From Lepidonotus clava (lineage: Eukaryota > Annelida > Polychaeta > Phyllodocida > Polynoidae), in the NCBI GenBank assembly GCA_936440205.1, contig OW387146.1:25172458-25236457 (forward strand): a stretch of 64,000 bases of DNA, given 5' to 3'. This document shows positions 12,001 to 25,000 of the stretch, piece by piece (position 1 is the first letter of the stretch; each line of letters opens with the position of its first letter). Under the pieces are notes generated by a model. That model searched no databases. It worked only from the letters and a program-made list of their open reading frames with translations, and had not been told where the DNA came from. The position numbers and the translations under genes were made by a program.

Positions 12001-15000
12001 TTAAATTCACTAACAAAAAAGGTTCATTTATCATGCTGTGAGAAAATAGTTTGTTTCAGTATGCCCAAGTTCAAACGTTGAAGTGTTTTCCAATAGTGCT
12101 TTTATGTTTTCAATAAAATTGTACAGTAAACTTTACCTCCGAATTTGGTGACAAAATGACATTACAGACAGCCAATACTATAGGAAAACCACTGTCCAAA
12201 AAGGTCTTTTGTGACATCACAACTACACTTTCTGTCTTGGGTCACTCAAGGGCTAGTAAGGGGCTCCTGGGGGATCGCCCCTTAATATGTCTCTGTGTGT
12301 GTTGGGGGGGGGGGGGGGAGCAGACAGGAAATAAATCTTGGGTCACGGTATAACATGCAGAGATAAACCCTGTTTCAAGAAAATATTTTTTCTTTAATAA
12401 CTCACCTTCTTATCCTTCTTGTCGGATTCGCCATTTTCTGTCTTCTCGTCTCCCTACGGAATGAAAAAGTATGTCCGGGAGGTAAGTATTGAAGAGGTCG
12501 TCTCTCTACAAACTTGGCCATATATTCACAGTTCAAAACACACATATTGTGCACTTTGAGGCAAAACTTTTTCTGTTACAAAATCATCATCTTGAGAGGA
12601 AAACTAGAAATTATAGTACTCTTACGAGGTGATCGAGTTCATCCAAGCTAAGAAACTAAATACCTTAAATATATTAATAACTTTTTTTCTGCGTAAATTA
12701 TCTAATATTAGAATGTGTATTCTACTGTATCAATATTCGTTTGCAAACAGAATAAAAACCCATTTACGTTTAAAACATTAAGCGTTTCCAAATATATAAA
12801 GGATTTCAAAACATAAGACGTACAATGCATGCTTAAGGAATTGATTACGGCAATATGTACATTAAGTACATAGGGTGATTAATTCTATGGTATAACTAAT
12901 AATCTAAATACACTTAATTCATCGACAACCATGCGTACAAACTTACTATTGTTGGGTAATACTGGGAGGATAGAACATGAGGAAAAGCACATATACCAGA
13001 TCTCTCTATACAATACAAATTTCATTTATTTGACAGCGCAGGAGTTTCTGTATTTTTCTTTTATTTACTCTGTTTTTATCATTGATTTGCAATTGTTTTT
13101 CAATTTTAAACAATCTCCGTGTGTGCCTCAGGCTTTCCCATTTCGCCGACCGGCCGGACCTCTGAGTCTTACCATGCTGACCATTTTACCAGTGTAGAGG
13201 GGGTTTATCAAGACTTGCTATTTTGAATATTACCAGTGAGCATTGTCCCCAACCCAAGAATCTATTAATGATCAGCCCCTGGTCATGCCTCACGGATTCC
13301 CTTCATACTGGCCACGAGGGAAGTGATCGCATAGTCCCAAACTGAGAAATATATTATGGTAATTTTTTATGATCGTTTATAAAAAGTTTTGTAATAAAAT
13401 TAGACATACATTATATCTTATGCATAGCACAGGCCCAAAGAGGAGCTGTCAAGTCTGTATTTGTGTATGTATATAGAGGGGTTTGGTGTCAGGGGTGGAT
13501 CCAGGGGGTCGGGGTAGGGATGGGTCCCGTATGGTGTCCGTGTGTTAAGTCCATGGGAAAAGTGGGAAACAGCAAGGGGTGAAACTGGACAGAAAGGGGA
13601 AATTTGTAGAAGAAGATGGGAAGTTTGGTTATTTCTGTAGAGTCTTGTTTGTTTTTTGTGTGTCTTTTTTTTTTTTAATAGTAGTATAGCATAGTACCAT
13701 CATTCGATTTAGATAGACACATCTTCAGAAACTCCTTCTTGGCAATTTCATGAGTGGAATGTTAGGCGTTTGATATTCTATTCGCGTTATAATACAGAAT
13801 TGCTGTGTGACTCAAGATTGCTCACGAGGAAAAATAACATATTATGTGGAAATAGAATGAAAATTCCATGCTAGCCTAAAGGCAAAGAAAATAGAAAAAA
13901 TCTGGAAGACTAAAAATTCTTAACAGAATCTTAATAAAAAGGATGAAAAGGCACAATGTGTCATTGTGGTAATACAAAAAGCTTAATGACTAAACAATTA
14001 GATCTATAATTGTTAGTAAAACATATCCTAATAACCATAAGCATAAACTGGTATCCAGTTTACCTTCTTATCTTTCTTATCCTTGCTTTCTTTCTTATCT
14101 TTTCCATTTTTCTTTTCGTCTTTACTTCCGCTTTTCTTTTCATCTTTACTTTCTTTTTTCTTTTCCTCGTTAGGTGTTTCTTTCTCTTCTTTTGGTTCTT
14201 CCTTACTTTCCTCCTCCTTCTTTTTCTCTTCCTTTTCTTCATTCTTCTGCTTCTTTTCTTTGGCCTGATTTTAGTATATGATTCACTTATCAATATTTTG
14301 TGCAAAACCGTGGAATTATTTTCTAAATTTATTAACTCCAATTATATAATTTCATAATCTCGTAGAATTCAAACCATAGTGCAGCCAAAAAGGGAGTAAA
14401 GTAAAATATTCAAACACAAATCACATTCAAAAACTTATCTTTTTAATAGTGATATACAAATCAAATTAAATTCAAACTTACTAAAATCAAAACCAAGACA
14501 AATCAAAAGGGAATAGACTTCTAGCCACTTATACTATAGAGGGATACATAGACAGCATCCTGGTGAACTAAATCCTAACCTACCTCAGGTTTCTTTTCTG
14601 GTTTCACTTTCTCTTTCTGTTCTTTAGGTTTCTCCTCTGCTTTCTTTTCGCCTTTCTCTTCCTTCTCTTTCTCCGCCTGTCCTTCTTCTTTCTCGGCCTT
14701 AATTTCCTCCTTCACCTCTTCTGGCGTTCCGTCCTCCTCTTTCTGTTCTCCGTCTTTGTCGCTGCTTCCGAAGAAGAAGCTTCCCAGCTCTGCAATAAGT
14801 TAAACATAATTAATTTTTTCCTTTGAAGAAACTACAACTGTTTTGTTTAACTTCATGAAGTTAAAACTTTTCCATGCGGCTCACACAAATATTGGATTTC
14901 AAATTGCTTGCTGTTGGTTATGGTTTTTACAAATGATAGTGTTGCATAAAAGCTATGCATGACATTAACTGGTTAAGGGTTTGATGCTCGGTGGACAATC

Positions 15001-18000
15001 ACATTTTATTCTCTGTTATTTTTCATGATTTTTCCAATCTGAAAACGTTTAAGAATAAGGAAACCCAGAACCTAGTAAAACATAATTCCCATGGTTCCAA
15101 ATGTTCTAGGTTTTACATAATTTCCTGATAATAATTTTTACTGTTGCCATTTTCCATTTTCAATGGCGATCTTGGGATTATAATGTCTTATGAGTTCCCT
15201 TTGCAAAACAAAAATAAAGTTTATCTTGTTCAGCTTTAGGAAAACTTTAAATGAGTAAAATGACAATCTTAAGTTTTGAACAAAATTTGCATAAGTGTCC
15301 TTACTTTGTAGCGTTGACTCTTCCTGAGCTTCGGGCTCCGCATCTGGGGGGCGCTCGAACACCGACTCCACCTGGTGAGCAAAACATGCAGTATTATTAT
15401 ACTGGGAAGGTACTTCTAAAATCTGTCATCCCGCACATATTTTATGGAGAAATTGCAAATAACAGTTTTTATCATTGGTCCCTATATGAAAGGAAACAGG
15501 TTGTTTTGCTCCAACTTTTTATATATTGCTCCAATCTTCATACAGCAAGTGGGAACAAGATAAGCTCTGAACCCCAATATGCCATAATGGCCACCAAATT
15601 TTGCTGAATTACCCTGTTTTCATACTTAGCTCAGGATTCCCTTCTCTCCATAGGCGCCAATGCTAAAAACACTGAGGAACCTGCTTTGGTTCAAACGCTT
15701 CGTACCTTGTCGAGGCTGAGGATGCCCGAGTCGTCCATGCGGAAGTGGGCCTTGACGCCCTTGTTCTCTGTACCCTCCTTGTGTTTGTCGTAAATTGTCT
15801 CTACCCCGGACAGCGACACCTTCTGCAGGTGAGTTGCACCAAATTCTCTGAAAAGGAGTAGTAGTGATGATTAGTATAGATAAGAATTCTTTTTATCAGA
15901 TAAGCAAATACTAGGCACGTCTCACGATTAGTATAGATAGGGAGAGAAAATGTCTCCAATCTTATGGACAGGTTTTATTGTAGGTTGACCGATTTAAGTC
16001 CTGTCCTATTTTCATTTAATTTTGCTGTTATTAAGTACAAATTTCAAGTCCCCCCAATCTCTTTTTTTAATAATTCTTTTACCACATACTATATTCCTGA
16101 TTTTCCTGTTTCGCCTAGTGCTGGTCATATTGATATGCTTGGGTTTATCTTCTTTAGGGGCACTAAATAAATGTTTTAAATGTGTATACTTTGTTTTTTC
16201 CATAATTATTAGAAATAAAAAAGAAATACATTTCATATTTTTATGATAGAGAACAAGAGGGAAATTTCTTACTTGAGTTCCTGTTCAGGCATGAAGCTAA
16301 GGTCGGCGTAGTTGACGGAGAAACTGAAGTCTTTGACATGTTTGTTGAAGGTCATCACCTTTTTCTGCGGGAAAGCGTTCATCCGACCGAACAGTGTCCT
16401 GCGCACCGTCTTCTGAATATCGGCTCCACCATCCTCACCGCTCTTCACCCGGTCAAACTCCACCTAGTAGTAAGGTAGAAAGATCAGTGAAAGTGTTTTC
16501 AGGAAAATGGTATTTGTATTATTGTATGTTAGAGTTCAGTGACATGGGGTTGATAATATAGGGTTATGAGGATAGTTATGTTGTAATTCATTCCACTATG
16601 TGAGATATGCAGTGCTTTCCTGTGGTCCATCTCATGACTGGAATAAGCTTACAAAATTTGTTATGGCAATGGTCGAGTCACTTGTAATATCACTATATAC
16701 TGACCTGAATGGGGAACAGTGTGGCATCCTTGATGTTGAACTTCTTGACGCGGAATCCCTTCGAAAGATGAGCCGCTTGGTACACCGCACCCATGGCAGC
16801 CGCCTCGTCTGTGTTGATACTCTTACCCAGCTCAGTTCTAGATAAGTTTAACATTTTCAAGTATGAAACTGTGTACTTTTTTAAAGTTTTATTTTCAAGA
16901 ATGTCGGAATTGCATTATATTGTGAAATGAGAAAAGAATATATGAGGAAAATATATAAGGAAAGAAGCTGGGGGGATTTTCTGTTAGTTACCATTTAAAT
17001 ATTTCAGGCACTTAAATATTTTACAAACTTTACAAAATTTGGGCAAAGTTTGTTCCATAAGCTCTGACGAAATGAAAAATTAGTACTGTACATTTTGATA
17101 TGCGGCCTGAATAAGGGATACTCTAAATGATGACAGCCCATCAGGCAACAATTTTAGGAGTGCAGCCTAACTAACGGTTTTGGCAACTCTTTACAGTTAC
17201 ACTTACCGCTTCTGAAAAAAAGAAGGCTATGGGGGAATTCTATGGGGGTGAGAACGACGGCAAGGCAAGGTGGTGTAACAAGCATGACCTAGATTCAAAC
17301 CCAGTCCAGCCATGTGTGAAGCAAGAGCATTACCCACTACACCATCCCGTCTCCCTGTGTAGCTTAGATAAGGGGTTTTACGGTAGTTAATGTTAAACTC
17401 CTCACCTGCCAGTGGACTCCATCAGGATCTCCTTTACCTTGGGCATACGGGTACTGCCACCCATCAGGATCACCTCCGAGATCTCGTCCTGCCAAATAAA
17501 TACAACTAACCGTTAACATAGGGAACAATTTGTAATACCTTAAACATTGTAAATAATTCTGAAATGATCTTGGCATGTTACAAAACGTTGTGTAAACTAA
17601 TATTTTTTAAAGTTTTATTAGAGATGTTGAACTGAAAAAAAATCTGAAATCAGACAAAAATCTGAAAACTTACATCGTTGATCACCCTGGATACCCACTT
17701 TTTTGAAAGACATTATTTAAGACCTTTTGAAGACTGTTCTTGAATAAGTTTTGGATAATCTAAGACTTCTCTGACACTCGATAAGAACAAATTTCAAACA
17801 TATAATATGCTTGAAACCATGGATACTTGGCTGTAAGCAGCATTTTGTATGCCACGATGAATAAATACTTTAAATCAGAATGTATCTAAGATCTCATTAA
17901 GACCTATTACTAAAGAAAAAAAGAAAAATTTATCTTTTAAGGTTTAGAATTTGATGAAATCAGTTTAAGACTTTTTAACCCATTTGAAGGTGTAGGATGG

Positions 18001-19015
18001 CACCCTGTAAATTTGCTGAGTTGGATTCAGACAACTCACCCAGGTAATTTGTGAAGATTTTAGCGCGTCTTCGACAGGCTTGGCGATCCGGCCAAACAGG
18101 TCAGCGCACATCTCCTGGAAGTCGGCCCGCGATACTTTAGCGCGGAAGTCCTGCTCGTCCAATAGACCCTCCACCTGGAGTAGAAAGAAGAAACCAATTT
18201 GAATATGTCGGTTACATTCTGTAAATACCGAGTGGACAAGGCGAAATCCAACCTTTACAGCTGCCGCAATCAGAAAGTCAGTTCAATGTGTGGGGAAAAA
18301 AAGAAAAGAAAAAATTATGAAAATGTTTTTTTTCTGGTGCTCAAGGGCATCTAAAAACTGTGTTGTCTACTCATAAACAAAGTAATTTCATGCAAAGGAG
18401 TAACCAGAAAATCGAGAAATATTTGTTCTGCCTTTTGGATATTTTCAACATTTTCGCAGAGGTATAATATTTGTGAGACGTGGCGAGGTGTTGGTGTGCA
18501 CAGCAACCGCATGAATGAGCAGCTCCAGTGGGCTGTCTCCTTATATACCCAGACCAGGGTAGCCTTAGTAACATGTAACAAATGGAATCATGTCATGGTG
18601 ACATGTTATGTTTCCAACCATTTTGACCTGTGATGTCATCAACAGTTGATGACAGGGGTAGCCAATTGAAGCAATAGCCCCCTAGAGGGGTCTATCAAAA
18701 TGCAGTTTCACCTTGTGGATTCTCAAGCTGTATGGTACATAAAAACAGTTTCAGTGGAATGAATAAGGTTTATTCAGACACTGAATACTGTCAGGCGGTT
18801 CCTTACTATAGTTAGTAAGGGATAGATATTATTTTGAGAATTTATCCAGAGATAAAAAAGATTCAAAGATAATAGTGAAATCATCAGTGGGTGATGATTT
18901 GAAGACATTTTGAAAACAAATGATTTTCAAAAATTAAGGCAGGCTATTTTCACTCTGGTTGAATGAAAAGGTTTCTGGTCTGTTTATCCCATCATGTTGT
19001 TGGAATTGGTATGAG

Positions 19016-19056
<41 letters not shown>

Positions 19057-22000
19057 CGCAGAGGTATTTTTGAAGTTTTCGTTTTTTCCCTTGTACTTTG
19101 GCTACCATCCCCAAGGGAAAATGAGATCAACGTAAACGGGGCTTCCATTAAGTACGTACGCACTAAGGGGGGGTGGGGGGGGGGGTCTGAAAATCTTGAA
19201 AATTTGCGTACATTCCTGTATAAATCCAATGCGTATTTTAGCCAAAGGGGGGGGTGGGGGTCTAAAATTTGTGAAATTTTGCTCTAATTCTCATTGGGCC
19301 ACCACCATCAACGACGTCAAAAATAACGCGCAGGCGATGGTCGGGCTTGCATATCTCAGTATAGCTATAATATTTTTCATAAAATCTAAGATAGTCCAAT
19401 TCAAGCTTACTTGAGAGTAGTGGTCGTTGTTAGCGCTGAGCACGTTCTTCACCCGCCCGGCCTCCTTAAACAGTTTGGCCATACTCCGAGCGTTCTGCGT
19501 CACATCTAGTTTCGTCTTCTTCTGACCGTTGAACAGTTTGGCGAGGTGATCGCGGAGTCGGAACTGGAAGTCGATACCACCCAGAGTACGGTCGTACCTG
19601 GTGGGAGAACGAACAACAGCAATGTAAGTCAGTGAGGGGTATTTTGGTGGAAAAACAAGATAAAAATGATGGACCAACTACATGTACTAATCCTACACCA
19701 TAAGGATAGAAAGGACTTGAAACTACAATCAAAGTTATTTGTTGAAATTTTCCAGATTAGGTATGGTTGTATTACTTCAGTCACTTTTTCCACATCCTTT
19801 TACAAAATCAATGTAAAATAGGCTTTATGAAACAAATTTCAATATCAGACGACAAAATAGAGACCATCTTCCCAAATATTTAGGTATTTTGAGCATATAG
19901 ACTAGTTAATATGAATATTCCTGAATATAAATTCACTAGGTAGACGTAGGCCGAGGAGTGTGCGTTTCCAACCGAAAAAAAAAATAAAATAAAAAAAAAG
20001 ATTATTAAGCAGGTAGACTAATATAATCTGAACTCACCCGACGCCCTTGATGGTCAGCTGTGGGTTCGTCTCCATGATGCCTGTAGCTGCGTTTTTCGCC
20101 TTGACCAATTGGTATGCTGAACAGGAAATAATACAATAATATATGATAATCAGACTTTGTATGTCAGATACGACCTTATGTTACTCACCCAACAAATATG
20201 GCTGATGAGAAAACAATGTAATATGACAACTAGTCATAAAACTTATGAAATATTTCCGCTCATAGGGGGGTAATTCTCAATTGCCTATAATACGTAATAC
20301 TTTAACAATCCATTTCAACCTCAATTTTAAAGAAGAAATAGACATGCTATATCACTGATAAGAGAGAAAAAAAGAAGAAATTAATCCCTTCAAAGTCGGA
20401 TGAACTAACTATTTTGTCAACACCTATCATGGCTCCCCTACCCCTATACGTAGAAACATAATTATTTTCTCCTAGGATTTGAACGAATCTCACAAATAAC
20501 CCTAAATATTTTTTAAAAGTCGGTGAGGATCTTTCTACTCATTAGTAACTATTTTTCCGATAAGTACACTGAAAAGATTAAATACACAGATAATAAACAA
20601 AAGACAATTGGCAGGCCAATATTATAGACCCTTACCGACGATGGTGGCGGTGGTGGAGCCGGCGCCCATGTCGAAGAACATGTAGTGGACGGCCGTCTGG
20701 TTAAAGGCTTTACGGCGGAACACGCCGTAGTTCAGGGCCACCGCAGTGTTGTCGTTCATCAACTGAAAATACACGAAACAAGTCATGAGATTATCTAATA
20801 ATAATCTCACTAGTGCATAATAATGATGTAAGATTGGGCAACACCCCGATATAATTTATTCTAATCCAAACCATTAAGCCTGTATTCCACGATGCGTTAC
20901 GGTTGAACCGCAAGTGATCAACGCAACTTAGGGGGAATGCAAGGTATATTCCATGATACGTTGTGGTTGCGTTCCATTAACGCAAGGATGAACGCAAGCA
21001 TAATGCTATATTCCATGATGCGTTTAGTGGTACTTGCGTTGCCTCTGATTAGGAAATGCGAGTTTGCTTGCGTAAATTTATAAACATGTTAATAAATTTG
21101 CGCAAGCACACTTGCGTTTCCTAATTAGAAGCAACGCAAGTGCCACTAAACGCATCGTGGAATATAGCTATTACTTTCTTTTATATATTTACTTTTAACA
21201 TATATTTTGCTCCTATTTTCAAAGTGAACCCTTATCTAAGCCGGTCTTAAATTAGGGGTTTTACAGTAGTACTCCCGACTTCTGGCGGCTATATAGGAGC
21301 TGAATTAATGATACTTCAACACGTGTCTTCAGAAACTTATCCTTCCTATTCTAATCTTCCCTATGAATTTGATGCTAAAACAGTTTTTAACTCCCTTATA
21401 ATTGAAAACGTTCAGTATTCGTTTTATTGTGGTTAGTAATTGTTATATAATATTCTGATTATTCAGGTTACTTTACAATATTTTGTGTTCCAGATTTTAG
21501 CCTTTCAGCACGTTTAGAAAGATTGGGATATCCAACTTAATTCAAGCTATATATTTATTTTCTTTATTTCTTCATTTTTTTCACATTAAGTGCATATGTC
21601 TCCAAGGGCCAAGAATGAAAAATATAGGAAATATACACTTCATTCACAATAAGCCATGCCTACCTGTAGGACTTTGACTCCAGCGATATCGGCTGCCCGG
21701 AGCATCGCTCTCCGCTCGGCCTGGTTGAAGAATGGGGGAACCGTGATCACCGCATCAGTCACTGGTTGTTCTACGGAGAGAGACAATATTTTGTTCTATA
21801 CTTGCAATATACAATGCACACATAGTTTTGGTTAAGCCGATTTTCCAATTATACTCTTTTTAGAATGAACATGTTTATAATATTTCCTCAAGTAGGGTAT
21901 ATCACCATATATCACCGTAAGACCAGTCAAGACAATAAGATTTTATCATGAGTAATGAGTAATAGTTCCTATATGCTGCAGCGACAGTTGCAGTCCCATC

Positions 22001-25000
22001 ACAGGGAGAGCAAGATTCATGAGGATTCTGTCTCTTGAGTGACTGAATGTATGAACTGAGTGAAAATGAGCTGTGTCGGGGCGTAATACATTAGGAGCAG
22101 GGATGTAAGTCAGGGTTAACGACAAATCTGACAAGAAAATCTCAAATTACTATAATATGATGTAAGAAATCAGTTGTAAAAATAATTATTTGAGGTGATG
22201 AGGAAATATCTTGCATCACTGAAGGAGTAACAGTAAAGTATTGGTCTTACCAGCGAATTCAGTGGCGGTGTCCTTCGCTGTCTCGAGAATCATAGCCATC
22301 AGCTCCTCGGGCGAGTAGACCGTGTCTCTGAAATCACAAAACGAGTGTTCGTTAGTCTTTTTACAAAATTATCACCACAGTACATTGATTTTGACAAATA
22401 CTTTGAAAACAAATTTCTGGCATCAAATGCTCTTCTTCATAAACCTTTTTACAAAATTACAAAATGATTGATATCAAATGCTCCAATTAACAGGCCTTTC
22501 AACGAGGAAACTAGACTAGACAAATTTGCTTTAGAATAAGTATCTAGATTTAGATTTACCATAAGGCAACCACAGAGACTGGGAGTAGATGCCAACAATC
22601 TGCTTAGTAATAGTGTATAATTGACAAGGTGCTTATTGGATAAGATATGATCACAATACGGAAAAGAAACATAAAAAAGAAAGCAGAAGCCACTTACTCG
22701 CTGTGTTTAAAGAGGACGGTTTTCCTGTCTGGATCCTCCTCTATGTCGTAGTAGGGGAAGCGACGTTCAAAGCGGGCCACCCCGGGGTTGTCGCGGGTCT
22801 TACCCAACACATCCTGAAGATACTGGTAGGCCGCCTTCGGGTAACGCACCATCTACAAAACACAATAAGATGTTAGTGACATTAACAGAAAGTATCAGAA
22901 ATAAGTATTGTTTGTGGGTGTCTGGCAGAAGAAAACATCTCTTTTCTACTTTCCTTTCTCACCTGACTCCACTTTTCCGCAAATTTTCAAATCTCCCGTA
23001 CTTCTCTTCTAACATTTATGTTTTACAGGTCAAATTGACCAATATTGTAGATCCTAACAAAACCAAAATGTATTCACATGCGGTAATATATCACCTTCTG
23101 ATACAAAATGTTTCTGTTTCTAAGCATAAACATTGAGTCCTACCTTGACTACAGCAGCATCTCCGAAGAGGCGGTCTTCGCGATCAAAGGCCACAACGAC
23201 AGGGGTCTTTCTCCGTGAGTCCCTAAGAGAGGCACAAAACTCTATTATGGATACTGAAAAATGTATATGAAGACTTCAGGAGTTGAGGTTTGAGTTAGAA
23301 AGTAAAGTCAGCCTATCTTCAAAATTTCTCAACACGTCAAATTTTTAGTCCGACATATAAAACTCCATTATTATATCTTCAAATTTACTTGTGTGTCACG
23401 TATGTCAAAATATTAGTCCCACGTTTGGTATTATAATCTTGTATAAATATTTTACGTACAAGATCATGATTATCATACACAGACATTCGAATGTCCGATA
23501 TAAGAAAATTGCTCTAAAATAAGGATTACTTGTTTGATAACATTATATCGCACAACATTTGATTCGATAATGTATTGGATTCATAATAATTGAAAAACAC
23601 TTTTTGAACTTACTTGTTTAACGCTATTTCCATGGGTACTCCTGGCTGTAGAGGTGAAACAAAGAAAAGATTAATTAAAATAACTTAAGTTATAAAACGA
23701 GTATCTTCTTTGCACTTTCTTCAATATTTTAGAAGTATCATTCTTCGATTATAAACGATATATCCGACAGTATAGATAGCTTAAAAAAGAATGGACGCTC
23801 ACCGAACGCTGACCTGCACGTTTTGCACATAGACTGAAGCTCTAAATTAGATTATCTTTGGCAAGGGATATAAGTCAGAGTTAATGAAAAACCAAAAATC
23901 CTCAAAAGAAAATTTGATATGTTCTAAGATGCTATAAATCGTTAAGTTGGATATTAATTTTGAAAATAACACTTTTAGGTGACGATGTGAAAACATCTGA
24001 AGTATAACAATAATCTCAAAACTCTTATCCATGACTTAAGCTCTAAATGAGATTATTTTTGCCTAGTGTCAAAAGTCAAGGGGGCGCCTGCCGATGGCAG
24101 TGTTTACAATTTTCTAGATTGTGAGCTCGATGTACAAAATCAAACGGTTTAACTTACCTTTACGATGGCGACCTTCATAAACTCCATCCCAAGATCTACT
24201 GACATGACAGCGAGGCCCGCTGGGGAAGAAACAAAAGATAATTTACATTATCAAAAATATTAATGAACTTATAACTCACTGGCTCGTTCCCGATTTTTCT
24301 TTATTTTCCGGCAAATCCCCGTTGATATACTCCTTGTGTCATACATTGGAAATAAGTATAAAATACTCATGACGTTTTCGAACGGCTAATGTATTTAGCA
24401 AGCCTCTTCTACTACTTTCAGTGCAAGTTTAATCCAATGGAAAGGTAAAAGAAAAAAAAAGGAAAAAATATAAATACGTAAACGCTCTAGCCTTCGAAAT
24501 TCGTCAACTTAAAATTTAACTCCCACAAAAATTACATAAAATATAATACATCTGCTATACCTGAAAACCGGGGACAGAAAATATTTTGGGAGTAGCAAAC
24601 TAATTCCAGAGGTAGTTTACTACCATCTACGGTGTAAGCCAGGTTATCAACTATTCTAAGGGGAATTTGGCATTAGGTGAGCTCCTTACACCAACACCAA
24701 GCATGAAGGAAAACAGATATCAGCCATGCGAGTATCTGCCCCACCTCCAATTGTTTATTGGTAAGATCTTTACGAAAATGACAACCCCAAACAATGTTGG
24801 ACAGGATGAACATCTATACTTTGGTGATGTTGGAATATTTACAATGCGTAGCTTATTCTTACTCGTGTTTTTTTATGTGGTATACAACTTCTTCTAATTT
24901 CTATATTCTCCTTTTCTAGTTCACGTATGTGAGGAAGAGGAAGACATTTACAATGCGTAGCTTCTTACTCATGTTTTTTTGTTTTTTTTGTGTGTGTGAT

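Noticed and set aside
14010-14357. Phe/Leu-rich plus-strand frame resembling a membrane protein
   Set aside because: Antisense shadow of the Lys/Glu-rich HYOU1 exon 14064-14264.
19015-19290. A-run of about 40 and nearby G-runs
   Set aside because: Simple-sequence tracts inside a HYOU1 intron; no element ends found.
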